Positions 9,372 to 18,579 of a DNA stretch of 64,000 nt are shown piece by piece; the first letter of the stretch is position 1, and each line of letters begins with the position of its first letter. Both the position numbers and the translations under genes were made by a program. The notes beneath the pieces were generated by a model. That model made no database searches, was not told the origin of the DNA, and worked only from the letters and a program-made list of their open reading frames with translations. Source of the stretch: Segetibacter sp. 3557_3 (lineage in GTDB: Bacteria > Bacteroidota > Bacteroidia > Chitinophagales > Chitinophagaceae); NCBI RefSeq assembly GCF_004354985.1, contig NZ_SMSK01000008.1, forward strand, positions 124,001-188,000, given 5' to 3'.

Positions 9372-10454
9372 TTACAAAAACTTGTCTCCCTTATTCCGTT
9401 TTACCTCTGCAACGTATTCTTTAATTTCCTGTTCGCGATCTTGTTTGCAGATGAGCAGTACGTCTTTTGTATCGACAACGATAAAATCGTCCAGGCCCTG
9501 GAGCACCAGTAACTTATCATGGGGTGCGGATACCATACACTTTGTGGAGTCAATCACCAGAATGTTATTTCCCGCTATTGCATTGCCGAGGTAATCTTTT
9601 TCCAGGTTGTCGTAGGCGCTTGCCCATGTGCCGAGGTCGCTCCAGCCGAAGCTGCTCGGTATCACGTAAACATTATCTGCTTTTTCCATGATGGCATAGT
9701 CAATGGAAATACTCGTACAAAGGGGGTATATCTGGTCTATGGCAGCCTTCTCCCCGGGTGTATTTAGCTTATCTTTTTCTGCCGCAAAAAGTTCGAACAT
9801 CTCCGGTTGATGTTTTTCAAACTCAACCAGGATAGAACCGATCTTCCAAATGAATATACCGGCATTCCATAGGAAATCGCCGCTTCCGATGAATGTTTTA
9901 GCAAGCTCCAGGTTCGGTTTTTCTGTAAAGGTTTTTACACGATAAACGTTGTCTTCTACTGATTCTGTTTCGTGCTGGATGTAGCCATATCCGGTATTTG
10001 GATAGGTGGGTTTGATTCCGAGGGTTACCAATGCCTGATTTCTTTCCACGAACTCAATTGCATGCGCACAGATATGTTGAAATCCAGGATTGTCTAATAT
10101 GAGGTGATCAGCCGGGGCAACAATAAGTGATGCATTGGGGTTTTGTTGAGCGATCTTAAATGATATATAAGCAATGCAGGGCGCCGTGTTTTTGCGACTG
10201 GGTTCCGCAACAATGTTTTCCACGAGCAGACCGGGCAATTGTTCGCTAACGATATCGGTGTACTCTTCTGAGGTTACCACGAAAATGTTTTCAACAGGAA
10301 TAAACGCTGCGAAACGTTCGTAGGTCCATTGTATCAGCGACTTACCGGTATTTAAAATATCCAGAAATTGCTTAGGATAATTTACCCGGCTCTTTGGCCA
10401 AAAACGACTTCCTATTCCGCCAGCCATAATGGCTACATAATGATTATTGTTCAT
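9372..10454 (-). CDS. manC: Mannose-1-phosphate guanylyltransferase
   Basis: Makes GDP-mannose from mannose-1-phosphate and GTP for surface polysaccharide and glycan synthesis. The 360-residue protein shows the sugar-nucleotidyltransferase signature from Gly12 to Gln29 (AGGIGSRFWPKSR, then YPKQF), IVAPADHLI, and FTEKP with the downstream GDFLWNAGIFIW. It lacks the C-terminal isomerase domain of bifunctional enzymes. I start it at ATG 10454: a TTG further upstream (10475) lies inside a -7 promoter element at 10473-10480. kdsD lies just upstream on the same strand, 55 bases away. Confidence 0.93.
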   Translation of the reverse strand: MNNNHYVAIMAGGIGSRFWPKSRVNYPKQFLDILNTGKSLIQWTYERFAAFIPVENIFVVTSEEYTDIVSEQLPGLLVENIVAEPSRKNTAPCIAYISFKIAQQNPNASLIVAPADHLILDNPGFQHICAHAIEFVERNQALVTLGIKPTYPNTGYGYIQHETESVEDNVYRVKTFTEKPNLELAKTFIGSGDFLWNAGIFIWKIGSILVEFEKHQPEMFELFAAEKDKLNTPGEKAAIDQIYPLCTSISIDYAIMEKADNVYVIPSSFGWSDLGTWASAYDNLEKDYLGNAIAGNNILVIDSTKCMVSAPHDKLLVLQGLDDFIVVDTKDVLLICKQDREQEIKEYVAEVKRNKGDKFL

Positions 10455-10472
10455 ACTTATCTGTAAGGTGCG

Positions 10473-10480
10473 CAAATGTA
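10473..10480 (-). promoter_or_regulatory. -7 promoter element for manC
   Basis: On the minus strand the sequence reads TACATTTG, a perfect TAnnTTTG element, 18 bases before the chosen ATG. No convincing -33 partner is seen. It supports ATG 10454 as the start. Confidence 0.5.
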
Positions 10481-10509
10481 GCTTTCAGCCCCTTTCTGCG
10501 CTATTTAAT

Positions 10510-11475
10510 TTATACAATACCTTCTTTAACAAGGTCGTGCAGGTGTAAGACACCGGCGTATCGCCCATGAATATCTAAAACAATCAACTGGCTGATGTCG
10601 TGCTTTCGCAACAAGTCGAGTGCACTTACCGCAAGTTCATCCGCCAAAATCGTTTTCGGATTTAGGGTGAGGATGTCGCGGGCAGTTATTGTTTCAAGGC
10701 TGCTGGTTCTTTCAAGCATTCGCCTTAGGTCGCCATCGGTAATAATACCAATCGGCGTGTCATCCTTATCAACTACTGCCGTTGCACCAAGCCTGTTCCG
10801 CGTGATCTCAACAATTACTTCTTTTAACGTGGAATCCTCCAATACTTTTGGCTTCGTGTTTTCGCCAAAGAGATCCTGTACTTTGAGGTATAATCGCTTT
10901 CCGAGGTTGCCTCCAGGATGAATTTTTGCAAAGTCACTGCCCGTGAAGCCACTGAGTTCCATCAGGCAAACAGCCAGGGTATCTCCCATAACCATTTGGG
11001 TTGTGGTACTGTTTGTTGGAGCCAGGTTATTTGGACAAGCTTCCTTACTAACGGTAGTGTTTATTACATAATTGCTTTGCCGTGCTAAAAAGGAGTTCAT
11101 ATTACCGACCATGCCGACCAGGAGGTTGCCAAACCCTTTAACTAGTGGCACGAGCACCTTTATTTCAGCACTCTCCCCGCTTTTGCTCATAAGCATAACA
11201 ATGTCGTCGGGTCGGATCATCCCAAGATCGCCATGAATTGCGTCTGCCGCGTGCATAAACAAAGCTGCTGTTCCTGTGCTGTTTAGCGTTGCCACAATTT
11301 TTTGCGCTACGATAGCACTTTTACCAATGCCACTTACAATTAGCCGACCACTTGATTGGTGTACCAGTTCTACCACTTTTTCAAAGTCATCGTTAAGGTT
11401 TGCAAGTAAACCCGTAACGGACGAAGCTTCGAGTTCAATCGTCCGAATGGCAGTTTGTAGAATGGAAGATTTCAT
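10510..11475 (-). CDS. kdsD: Arabinose-5-phosphate isomerase, KpsF/GutQ family
   Basis: Converts ribulose-5-phosphate to arabinose-5-phosphate, the first step to Kdo of lipopolysaccharide. The 321-residue protein has an SIS sugar-isomerase domain (about 25-180: VSGIGKSAIVAQKIVATLNSTGT, FMHAADAIHGDLGMI, MSKSGES) followed by two CBS domains (about 205-321), the full KdsD layout. The start at ATG 11475 is preferred because a perfect -7 element lies directly upstream and longer frames run through it. The linked sugar-nucleotide gene manC and the distant kdsB-kdnB pair fit an envelope role. Confidence 0.94.
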   Translation of the reverse strand: MKSSILQTAIRTIELEASSVTGLLANLNDDFEKVVELVHQSSGRLIVSGIGKSAIVAQKIVATLNSTGTAALFMHAADAIHGDLGMIRPDDIVMLMSKSGESAEIKVLVPLVKGFGNLLVGMVGNMNSFLARQSNYVINTTVSKEACPNNLAPTNSTTTQMVMGDTLAVCLMELSGFTGSDFAKIHPGGNLGKRLYLKVQDLFGENTKPKVLEDSTLKEVIVEITRNRLGATAVVDKDDTPIGIITDGDLRRMLERTSSLETITARDILTLNPKTILADELAVSALDLLRKHDISQLIVLDIHGRYAGVLHLHDLVKEGIV

Positions 11476-11481
11476 GCGTCG

Positions 11482-11489
11482 CAAAAGTA
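11482..11489 (-). promoter_or_regulatory. -7 promoter element for kdsD (near-leaderless)
   Basis: Minus-strand TACTTTTG ends only 6 bases before the ATG at 11475, so the transcript should begin at or next to the start codon. Confidence 0.55.
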
Positions 11490-11670
11490 CATGCGTTTTC
11501 TTGTGCCGGTAATAACTTATTGAAATCAAAAATTGTTTGCTAATTTACTGTTGGGGCAATAACCCGTGCAAGTGCCCCGTAATTGGAACTTTAACACCGG
11601 AACCTTTTCAAAGCTGTTGGCTTTTAGTAGATTTGCCCTCGGTTTTTAAAAAAATGCTGCAGAAGGTTAT

Positions 11671-11692
11671 GCTGTTGAACGGAGCGTCGCAA
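11671..11692 (-). repeat. REP-like dispersed repeat, short form
   Basis: 22 bases identical to 41393-41414. Read on the minus strand it begins TTGCGACGCTCCGTTCAAC, which matches the two arms of the longer copies at 26084-26144 and 63232-63291 joined without the central GC-rich hairpin. Confidence 0.65.
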
Positions 11693-11798
11693 CCACTGTT
11701 CCCTCGTATTTCCACTGCCTGCTACCCTATAAAATCACATATCTTAACGAAATAATCTGAAGAGGCCACGATTGTGGAGAAGCAAGAAACATTGACAA

Positions 11799-14105
11799 AT
11801 GGCACCAACTACCAAAAAACCTGCAACAAAGAAACCCGCATCAACAGCTGCCGCATCCCCTAAAAAGAAGATTACAAAGGCAGAACCCGAATCCACCCAC
11901 AAATACGACATACATAAAGCGCTTTTAGATCACTTTGGTTTTGACGCGTTTAAAGGAACCCAGGAAGTTTCAATCAACAGTTTACTTGACGGCAAGGATA
12001 CCTTTGTGATTATGCCTACTGGTGGCGGTAAAAGTTTGTGCTACCAGCTCCCTGCCCTGATCATGGAAGGCTGTGCGATTATAGTTAGCCCCTTAATTGC
12101 ATTAATGAAAAACCAGGTTGACCTGGTTCGCGGTTATAGTGAAAAGGATCATGTAGCGCATTTTTTAAATTCCTCTCTTACCAAAGCGCAACAAAAAGAA
12201 GTAAAGGCCGACCTGGTTGATGGTAAAACCAAACTATTGTACGTAGCACCGGAGACACTTACCAGGCAAGAGAACCTTGACTTTTTTAGTGACCTGAAAA
12301 TTTCTTTCTTCGCCGTTGATGAGGCACATTGTATCTCCGAATGGGGACATGATTTCAGGCCGGAGTATCGCCGCCTGAAAGAAATGATGACGATCATCAA
12401 CCCGGATGTTGCCATAATTGCACTTACTGCTACGGCAACTCCTAAAGTACAAAGTGATATCCTTAAGAATCTGGGACTGAGGAATCCTAATGTATATATC
12501 TCTTCGTTCAACCGTTCTAACCTTTACTACGAAATACAGCCAAAGGTTAAGAAAGACCAGACCATAAAAAACATCGTACGCTTCATTTCGCAGAACAAGG
12601 GAGGAAGCGGCATTATCTACACGCTAAACCGGAAGACCACTGAAGAACTTGCCGAAATATTAGTAGCCAATAAGATTAAAGCAGTTGCCTACCACGCGGG
12701 GCTTGACTCCAAGTTACGGGCTGAACGACAGGACTTGTTTTTAAAGGAAGATACCCAGGTAATTGTTGCAACAATTGCTTTCGGAATGGGGATTGACAAG
12801 CCCGACATCCGGTTTGTGATTCATTACAACATACCTAAGTCGATAGAGAATTATTACCAGGAGACTGGCCGTGCCGGTCGTGATGGTATGGAGGGAAAGT
12901 GTATTCTTTATTACTCGCATAAGGACGTTTCGAAGCTGGAGCATTTTCTTCGGGACAAGCCGCTTAGCGAACGGGAGGTAGGTGCACAGTTGATCAACGA
13001 AACGGTGAGCTATGCCGAAAGCAGTGTTTGTAGAAGAAAAATACTATTGCATTATTTTGGTGAAGAGTGGGACACCAACGGATGTAAAAATACCGGCGGC
13101 TGCGACAACTGTATGCCGAAAGAAAAGATTGAAGCGAAAGATAATGTGGTGAAAGTGCTCAAAGCGGTGAAGGCCCTGGACGAGCGTTTTGCAATTGATT
13201 ATGTTGTAAGCGTGCTGATGGGTAAGCTTACTCCACAGATCAAGATGTACCGTCATGATGCGCTGAATGTTTTTGGGATTGGCAGCGACGAAGATGCGCA
13301 CTACTGGAATAGCTTAATCCGCCAGATGTTGCTTGAGAACTTTATTCGTAAAGACATTGAAGAATATGGGTTGCTTAAGTTTACGGATAATTCAGAGGTT
13401 TTTCTGAAAAAGCCTGCAAGCTTTAAGATTGCGCTTTATAATAAGTTCGACGATGCAAATGCAGAAGATGATGAGGAGTCGGACAATACCAACAACAATG
13501 TTCCTGCCGCAGCTGATGACACGTTGTTTGAAATGTTGAAGGAATTACGACAAAAGGAAGCCAAGAAAAAGGGTTTGCCGCCCTTTGTTTTGTTCCTTGA
13601 AAATTCACTCCAGGACATGTCGATTCTTTACCCGACAACCTTGAAAGAACTTGAAAAGTGCCAGGGGGTAAGTGTTGGCAAAGCCATTAAGTACGGTAAG
13701 CCTTTTGTTGAACTTATAGCTAAATATGTAGAAGAAAACGATATCGAAAAGCCGGACGACTTTGTAATGAAGAGTGTTGCGAATAAAAGCAACAATAAGA
13801 TTTTCATTATTCAGAACGTAGACAAGCGTATGTCGCTTGAAACAATAGCGAAGAATAAGGACCTGAGGTTAGAAGTGTTGCTCGAAGAAATGGAGACTAT
13901 TGTTGCGAGTGGAACCAAGCTAAACCTTGACTACGCGATTGATGATATGTTGGACGAAGAAGAGCAGGATGAGATTATCGATTACTTTAGAACCTGTGAG
14001 ACATCGTCGTTACAGGTGGCCCAGGAGGAGTTGGCCGATAGTGGCTATGAGTGGGAACAGTTGAAGATAATGCGTATTAAGTTTTTAAGTGAATATGGTA
14101 ACTAA
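11799..14105 (+). CDS. recQ: ATP-dependent DNA helicase RecQ
   Basis: 3'-5' DNA helicase for recombination and fork repair. A lysine/proline/alanine-rich N-terminal tail (1-35) precedes the helicase core: Walker A PTGGGKS (about 73-79), DEAH at 174-177 in AVDEAHCISEWGHDFRPEY, and motif VI QETGRAGRDG. A zinc-binding RQC region carries Cys411, Cys429, Cys435 and Cys438. An HRDC domain follows (about 580-655), then an acidic helical tail (about 665-768) resembling the helix-turn-helix tail seen on Bacteroidota helicases. 768 residues is longer than E. coli RecQ (about 610) because of both ends. It ends in its own terminator. Confidence 0.96.
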   Translation: MAPTTKKPATKKPASTAAASPKKKITKAEPESTHKYDIHKALLDHFGFDAFKGTQEVSINSLLDGKDTFVIMPTGGGKSLCYQLPALIMEGCAIIVSPLIALMKNQVDLVRGYSEKDHVAHFLNSSLTKAQQKEVKADLVDGKTKLLYVAPETLTRQENLDFFSDLKISFFAVDEAHCISEWGHDFRPEYRRLKEMMTIINPDVAIIALTATATPKVQSDILKNLGLRNPNVYISSFNRSNLYYEIQPKVKKDQTIKNIVRFISQNKGGSGIIYTLNRKTTEELAEILVANKIKAVAYHAGLDSKLRAERQDLFLKEDTQVIVATIAFGMGIDKPDIRFVIHYNIPKSIENYYQETGRAGRDGMEGKCILYYSHKDVSKLEHFLRDKPLSEREVGAQLINETVSYAESSVCRRKILLHYFGEEWDTNGCKNTGGCDNCMPKEKIEAKDNVVKVLKAVKALDERFAIDYVVSVLMGKLTPQIKMYRHDALNVFGIGSDEDAHYWNSLIRQMLLENFIRKDIEEYGLLKFTDNSEVFLKKPASFKIALYNKFDDANAEDDEESDNTNNNVPAAADDTLFEMLKELRQKEAKKKGLPPFVLFLENSLQDMSILYPTTLKELEKCQGVSVGKAIKYGKPFVELIAKYVEENDIEKPDDFVMKSVANKSNNKIFIIQNVDKRMSLETIAKNKDLRLEVLLEEMETIVASGTKLNLDYAIDDMLDEEEQDEIIDYFRTCETSSLQVAQEELADSGYEWEQLKIMRIKFLSEYGN

Positions 14106-14110
14106 GTTAG

Positions 14111-14134
14111 AACCCACCGGTCGGTGGGTTTTTT
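14111..14134 (+). terminator. Terminator after recQ
   Basis: AACCCACCG pairs with CGGTGGGTT (14111-14119 with 14122-14130) and is followed by TTTT. Confidence 0.88.
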
Positions 14135-14331
14135 GTTGCCAGTGTGCCTCCTGTTTCGGGACATTCCTTTTTGTTGGATAAGGACTGCTTGAGATTACCT
14201 GCATTCTTTATGGCCATTTAATTGTGCTATTGTTTGTTGGCCCACTTGTAATGTTTGGGGTTTCGCCGGTTTCTCTTGATCAGACGTATGTTTTTATTTA
14301 TTCTTGTGCGTTAGAGTTGCGCACAAATCAC

Positions 14332-14360
14332 TTGCAGGTTTTTTCGACTGCGTACATTTG
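14332..14360 (+). promoter_or_regulatory. Bacteroidota-type promoter for the 2OG-Fe(II) oxygenase
   Basis: TTG at 14332-14334, an 18-base spacer and a perfect -7 element TACATTTG at 14353-14360. The ATG at 14385 is 24 bases downstream. Confidence 0.65.
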
Positions 14361-14384
14361 TGCTCTCTCATCAAATTATCGTTT

Positions 14385-15329
14385 ATGTCTATTCCAGTAG
14401 TGGACTTGCAGGATTTCACAAGTGTGGATCCTGAGAAAAAAACAGGCTTTGTACAACAACTTGGCAGGGCTTATGAAGACGTTGGATTCGTTGCTGTTAA
14501 AAACCACGGAATCCCTGATCCACTCATTTCGCACTTGTACGAATATGTACAGCAATTTTTTTCTTTACCGTTACAACAGAAAGCCAGTTACCAGATCCCT
14601 GGTTTGGCAGGTCAGCGAGGTTATACCAGTTTCGGACGGGAACATGCAAAGGGTAGCGAGGCACCTGACCTGAAAGAGTTTTTTCAATATGGGCAGAAGG
14701 TTGAAGACGGTGATCCCGTTGGCGCTGAATACCCGCCTAATGTATCGGTTGCTGAGGTGGAAGGCTTTGATGAAACCCTTTATGCAGCTTACCGGAACTT
14801 TGAAAAAAGCGGAAGGTCGTTGTTGCAGGCAATCGCTCTGTATCTTGGTTTAGACGAGTTCTATTTTGATGCCTATATCCATAATGGCAATTCCATTCTT
14901 CGTTGTATCCACTATCCGCCAATTACCGAAGAACCTGCAAGTGCACTTAGGGCGGAACAGCATGAGGATATCAACCTGATAACCCTGTTGGTGGGTGCTT
15001 CGGCTGATGGATTAGAGATTCTTTCCAGACAAAACCAATGGGTTGGGGTTACTTCATTACCCGATCAGATTGTTGTGAATGTTGGTGACATGCTTCAACG
15101 GCTTACCAATAACAAGTTGAAAAGTACTACCCACCGTGTAGTAAATCCTTCACGTGATCTTTGGCATACGTCAAGATTTTCGATGCCTTTCTTTTTACAT
15201 CCGCAAATGGATATGAGTCTGGCCTGTCTTGAACACTGCATTACTCCTGAGCACCCTAAAGCTTACCCTGATGCGACAGCAGGAGAGTACCTTGATGAGC
15301 GCTTGCGCGAAATCGGTTTAAAAAAATAG
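14385..15329 (+). CDS. Isopenicillin N synthase-family 2OG-Fe(II) oxygenase
   Basis: Cytosolic non-haem iron dioxygenase. The 314-residue protein starts MSIPVVDLQDF and has the DIOX_N segment (VGFVAVKNHGIPD) and the jelly-roll catalytic domain with the iron triad His193-x-Asp195 (EQHEDINLITLL) and His250 (TTHRVVNPS), plus the co-substrate arginine in SRFSMPFFLHP. Length and motifs are those of the IPNS-like family found in most bacteria; the substrate cannot be deduced, and beta-lactam synthesis is not implied. Start 14385 is chosen because the longer frame runs through the promoter. Confidence 0.9.
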   Translation: MSIPVVDLQDFTSVDPEKKTGFVQQLGRAYEDVGFVAVKNHGIPDPLISHLYEYVQQFFSLPLQQKASYQIPGLAGQRGYTSFGREHAKGSEAPDLKEFFQYGQKVEDGDPVGAEYPPNVSVAEVEGFDETLYAAYRNFEKSGRSLLQAIALYLGLDEFYFDAYIHNGNSILRCIHYPPITEEPASALRAEQHEDINLITLLVGASADGLEILSRQNQWVGVTSLPDQIVVNVGDMLQRLTNNKLKSTTHRVVNPSRDLWHTSRFSMPFFLHPQMDMSLACLEHCITPEHPKAYPDATAGEYLDERLREIGLKK

Positions 15330-15384
15330 CTAACTTGTAGTTGGTTGTAAGTCAATTGTCAAAGGCTAAATACGCACACATCGA

Positions 15385-16587
15385 TTGGTTCTTTTGCGCC
15401 ATATTCCTTTTCTCAGGGCTGTTCTAAAACACAGCCTTACAGCATTTGGAGGTCCGCAGATGCATTTTGTTAGAATGCATAAGCTGTTTGTACAAAAGCA
15501 CCGTTATATTTCGGAAGATGAGCTACTTGAGCTTAATGCATTTGTTCAGTTGCTCCCGGGCGCCAGCAGCAGCCAAACCCTTACACTTATTGGGTACAGG
15601 AGGGGTGGTGTTTGGTTGGCAATTATTACATTGGCTATCTGGATACTACCTGCCTGCACTTTGATGGCTGCGCTAAGCTTTTTACTGCTTTATCTCGACG
15701 TCAACCCAACGGGAAATAACATCTTCCAGTTTATTCCTGCAATGGCGGTTGGGTTTCTGGTTTATTCTGCTTTTCAAAGTTCACGAATATCCATCAAGCA
15801 TCAGGCGACCTTATTGATTATGCTGGGGGCCATGGTGGTTACGGTATTGATTAAGTCGCCATGGGTTTTCCCTACACTCATTATACTGGGAAGCGTCATC
15901 AGCAACTTTAGCGACAAGCGGATTCCAAAGCCGGCTGAAAAGCCAAAGCCCATCAAGTGGGGGAACCTTTCGCTGTTTGTCGCACTGTTTGTTATAGCCG
16001 GTATCATCAGTGAAGTTGCGCGTATTCACCAATGGGAGATGCGGAAGCCGATCAATCTTTTTGAAAACTTTTATCGATTTGGCAGCCTTGTATTTGGTGG
16101 GGGTAGTGTACTTATCCCAATGATGTTTGAGCAATATGTTAACCGTCCGCAAACACGTTACATCACGGCCGGAGACTTCCTGACGGGCGCAGGCATGGTA
16201 CAGGCTTTTCCAGGTCCCGTTTTTTCGATAGCCTCCTTTGTTGGTGGGATGGTATTAAGGGATATGGGGCCGCAATACCAGGTATTGGGAGCTGTCATCG
16301 GGAGTGTTGCCATTTTTCTTCCCAGCTTATTGCTGGTACTCTTCTTTTACCCCATTTGGCAAATCCTAAAGAAACACGTCATCGTATTTCGAGCAATGGA
16401 GGGGATTAACGCAGTTGTTGTTGGAATTATGTGGGCGGCTACTATACTCTTGTTCAAATCGATTTCTATTCCATTTGTATGGTCAAATCTTGTTGGCGTT
16501 GTGGTTACTTTTTGTTTACTGAAGTTTACCCGCTTTCCATCCCCGTTTATTGTACTTGCTGCTTTGCTGCTGGGCTGGCTACTTTAG
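15385..16587 (+). CDS. chrA: Chromate transporter, ChrA family (two-domain form)
   Basis: 400-residue inner-membrane protein with two homologous CHR domains. The N-terminal half opens with [19 protein letters not shown] and has the LPGASSSQT motif; the C-terminal half repeats this as [20 protein letters not shown] and [18 protein letters not shown]. About ten hydrophobic segments are seen. The family exports chromate by proton exchange; some members move other anions. No ATG fits the N-terminus: the frame begins after a TAA at 15367, so TTG 15385, TTG 15394 or ATT 15403 are the candidate starts. It overlaps the end of nadD on the other strand by 4 bases. Confidence 0.9.
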   Translation: MVLLRHIPFLRAVLKHSLTAFGGPQMHFVRMHKLFVQKHRYISEDELLELNAFVQLLPGASSSQTLTLIGYRRGGVWLAIITLAIWILPACTLMAALSFLLLYLDVNPTGNNIFQFIPAMAVGFLVYSAFQSSRISIKHQATLLIMLGAMVVTVLIKSPWVFPTLIILGSVISNFSDKRIPKPAEKPKPIKWGNLSLFVALFVIAGIISEVARIHQWEMRKPINLFENFYRFGSLVFGGGSVLIPMMFEQYVNRPQTRYITAGDFLTGAGMVQAFPGPVFSIASFVGGMVLRDMGPQYQVLGAVIGSVAIFLPSLLLVLFFYPIWQILKKHVIVFRAMEGINAVVVGIMWAATILLFKSISIPFVWSNLVGVVVTFCLLKFTRFPSPFIVLAALLLGWLL

Positions 16588-17150
16588 TGGTAGTAACGGT
16601 TGATTTCAATTTCATTTAAGACTTTATCGGGGAGCAGGTACCTGACTGATCGTTTAGCAGCTATGGCACTCCTGATATACGTTGCGGAGATGTCGAGTAA
16701 TGGGGCGTCGAGTAGCTGCACATTTTCCTGGTTCGATTCAACTGTAAAGCCAGGGCGCCGGTATATAAGGAGATTGTAGTCCTTTTTTATGAGTTCAGCA
16801 TTTTTCCATTTATCAATGTTTTGATAGCTATCAGAACCCATAATAACAGAAAAGAGGTGTTGGGGATATTTTTCGTGTAGATAAACGAGGGTGTCGATTG
16901 TATAAGAGGGCCTGGGAAGTTTGAATTCGATGTCTGAGGCTCTCAGGCGATTATCGCCCTCTATTGCCAGGTTCACCAGGTGTAACCTGTGGTATTCGTT
17001 TAAAAGGCTACCTGCTTTCTTCAAAGGATTTTGGGGGGAGACGATAAACCAGACTTGTTGTACATGCCCCGCTTCAACAATTGTGCTTGCAATGATAAGG
17101 TGGCCTTGGTGAATGGGGTTAAAGGAGCCGAAGTACAGGCCTATTCGCAT
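16584..17150 (-). CDS. nadD: Nicotinate-nucleotide adenylyltransferase NadD
   Basis: Transfers AMP to nicotinate mononucleotide in NAD synthesis. The 188-residue protein has the nucleotidyltransferase signature [10 protein letters not shown] (8-17) and the C-terminal ISATYIR (154-160), both diagnostic of NadD, along with [13 protein letters not shown]. It lies 4 bases downstream of the FeoA-like gene on the same strand, so the two almost certainly share a transcript. The stop overlaps the 3' end of the convergent chromate transporter by 4 bases. Confidence 0.95.
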   Translation of the reverse strand: MRIGLYFGSFNPIHQGHLIIASTIVEAGHVQQVWFIVSPQNPLKKAGSLLNEYHRLHLVNLAIEGDNRLRASDIEFKLPRPSYTIDTLVYLHEKYPQHLFSVIMGSDSYQNIDKWKNAELIKKDYNLLIYRRPGFTVESNQENVQLLDAPLLDISATYIRSAIAAKRSVRYLLPDKVLNEIEINRYYH

Positions 17151-17154
17151 GTTG

Positions 17155-17382
17155 CTATTTTTCGTCTTCTACAAGAATGTACTCGGCTTCATTCAGGCGC
17201 AAACTCAGGTTGTACCCTGCAACAGAAATAGAAATGGGATCACCAAGGGGAGCTACCTGCTCAACCTTCACCCTTTCTCCCGGTATACAGCCCATCTCCA
17301 TCAATTTAATAAAAATCTCATCTTGTTCGAAGGAGTGTATTACTACCGTATGTCCTACTTGTACCTCTGACAACTTTTTCAT
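17155..17382 (-). CDS. FeoA-domain protein
   Basis: 75-residue SH3-like FeoA domain. Typical features are the N-terminal KLSEVQVGHTVVIHSFE, the LMEMGCIPGERVKVEQVAPLGDP core and the SLRLNEAEYILVE end. FeoA proteins assist ferrous-iron uptake by FeoB, but no feoB is near; here it is first in a unit with nadD. A perfect -7 element (17390-17397) lies 7 bases before the ATG, so the message is probably leaderless or nearly so. Free-standing FeoA domains may also have other partners. Confidence 0.9.
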   Translation of the reverse strand: MKKLSEVQVGHTVVIHSFEQDEIFIKLMEMGCIPGERVKVEQVAPLGDPISISVAGYNLSLRLNEAEYILVEDEK

Positions 17383-17389
17383 TTCGCTC

Positions 17390-17397
17390 CAAAAGTA
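17390..17397 (-). promoter_or_regulatory. -7 promoter element for feoA-nadD (near-leaderless)
   Basis: Minus-strand TACTTTTG, the same octamer as upstream of kdsD and pdxH, ends 7 bases before the start codon. Confidence 0.55.
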
Positions 17398-17436
17398 TCT
17401 GCTCTATAGCGTAAATACTTACGAAATTTGGAGTAA

Positions 17437-17877
17437 ATGTTTTCTTTGGCTAAAATACATTTCCATCATCCGTACAAAAGGAGTAGGCTACCGAAGTCGG
17501 CAAAACTCAAATCCTTTATTGAGAGGATTTTTGAAGGTGAAAGACAGGGTTTAGAAAGGTTAGATTATATTTTTTGTTCTGACGAGTACCTCCTCGACAT
17601 AAACCGCTCCTTTCTTAATCACGATTATTATACGGATATCGTTACGTTCGATCTTTCGGCTGCGTCCGGGAGTCCTATTATAGGGGAGCTATACATCAGC
17701 ATTGACAGGGTTGTAGAAAACGCTGGTCTGCTTAATTGCGATGTTCAGCATGAGCTGTTGAGGGTGATCTTTCACGGGTCGCTTCATTTATGTGGTTATA
17801 AAGACAAAACGAAAAGTGAAATAACAGGGATTAGGGAACGCGAGGACTACTATTTGCGTCTCTTTGCTTTAAACTGA
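17437..17877 (+). CDS. ybeY: Endoribonuclease YbeY (rRNA maturation factor)
   Basis: Zinc-dependent RNase for 16S rRNA 3'-end maturation and ribosome quality control. The 146-residue protein has the YbeY core TDIVTFDLS and the metal motif HGSLHLCGY with His113 and His117; the third position, His in E. coli, is Asp123 here (GYKDKT), a change that I believe is usual in Bacteroidota. The REREDYYL tail is typical. It is divergent from feoA-nadD. The CAP-domain gene follows with the start next to the ybeY stop, suggesting one transcript. Confidence 0.92.
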   Translation: MFSLAKIHFHHPYKRSRLPKSAKLKSFIERIFEGERQGLERLDYIFCSDEYLLDINRSFLNHDYYTDIVTFDLSAASGSPIIGELYISIDRVVENAGLLNCDVQHELLRVIFHGSLHLCGYKDKTKSEITGIREREDYYLRLFALN

Positions 17878-17880
17878 TTG

Positions 17881-18579
17881 ATGAAAAGCATTTTGTTCCA
17901 CGTGAAACCTTTACTGTTCGGCGCTTGCTTGTTTGTGTTTACTACTTGTACGTTTGCTCAACATTTCGGTACTGCTCGTATCGAGGTGAAACCGTTACCG
18001 GCCTTTCCTTCAAAGCAAGCAGTAATAGAAGCTAGTTATGTTTCCAGCCCGCTTTTCTCTTCATTATCACCCGATGTTAAGGAATGGTATTATTGGACAA
18101 ATTATACCCGTTTGAGGCCGCGAGCAATGTGGGACAGTGTAATTGAGCCCATACTCAAGATTTACCCTAACTTAAATACGGGATACGCAAAAAGCTTAAA
18201 ACAGGATCTATACCAGGCTACAAACCTGCCTCCGTTAACTCCCAATAGTAAATTGCTCGACCTTGCTTTCGGACACGCCCGTGATCTTGCCTCTAACAAT
18301 GCTCGTGCTTCTCATTCTTCTACCAACGGCGCTACTTTTGATGATCGTATGACCCGGGCAGGCATTCTAAAGTGTGCTGGTGAGAATATCAGCGTTGGCG
18401 CGATGAATACTATCATGTCCCTGGTCTTTCTTCTTCTTGACCAGGGTATACCCGATGTGGGTCACCGTAAAGCTTTACTAAACCCCCGGTATACTGAGGT
18501 CGGAATAGGTCTTGCGAGGTATAAAGATGGAAATGTAGTGGTTGTGCAGGATTTCGCCTGTCCCCAGACCATGAAGTGA
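17881..18579 (+). CDS. Secreted CAP-domain (SCP/PR-1-like) protein
   Basis: 232 residues from ATG 17881 (a TTG sits one codon earlier, directly after the ybeY stop). A signal peptide ends near TFAQ. A CAP domain covers about 105-230: LLDLAFGHARDLASNN, the HSSTNGATFDDRM loop with a conserved His, CAGENISVG, and GHRKALLNPRYTEVGIGLA, with the His and Glu residues that line the CAP pocket. Bacterial CAP proteins are extracellular and of mostly unknown function. A parS-like site lies inside the signal-peptide codons and another just after the stop. Confidence 0.88.
   Translation: MKSILFHVKPLLFGACLFVFTTCTFAQHFGTARIEVKPLPAFPSKQAVIEASYVSSPLFSSLSPDVKEWYYWTNYTRLRPRAMWDSVIEPILKIYPNLNTGYAKSLKQDLYQATNLPPLTPNSKLLDLAFGHARDLASNNARASHSSTNGATFDDRMTRAGILKCAGENISVGAMNTIMSLVFLLLDQGIPDVGHRKALLNPRYTEVGIGLARYKDGNVVVVQDFACPQTMK
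17894..17909. promoter_or_regulatory. parS-like centromere site
   Basis: TGTTCCACGTGAAACC matches the ParB-binding consensus TGTTNCACGTGAAACA at 15 of 16 positions. It lies within the coding sequence of the CAP protein, about 730 bases before mnmG. Confidence 0.7.

Noticed and set aside
14385-15329. Beta-lactam biosynthesis from the IPNS-like oxygenase
   Set aside because: No other beta-lactam pathway genes occur here and the family is broad, so only a generic oxygenase call is justified.
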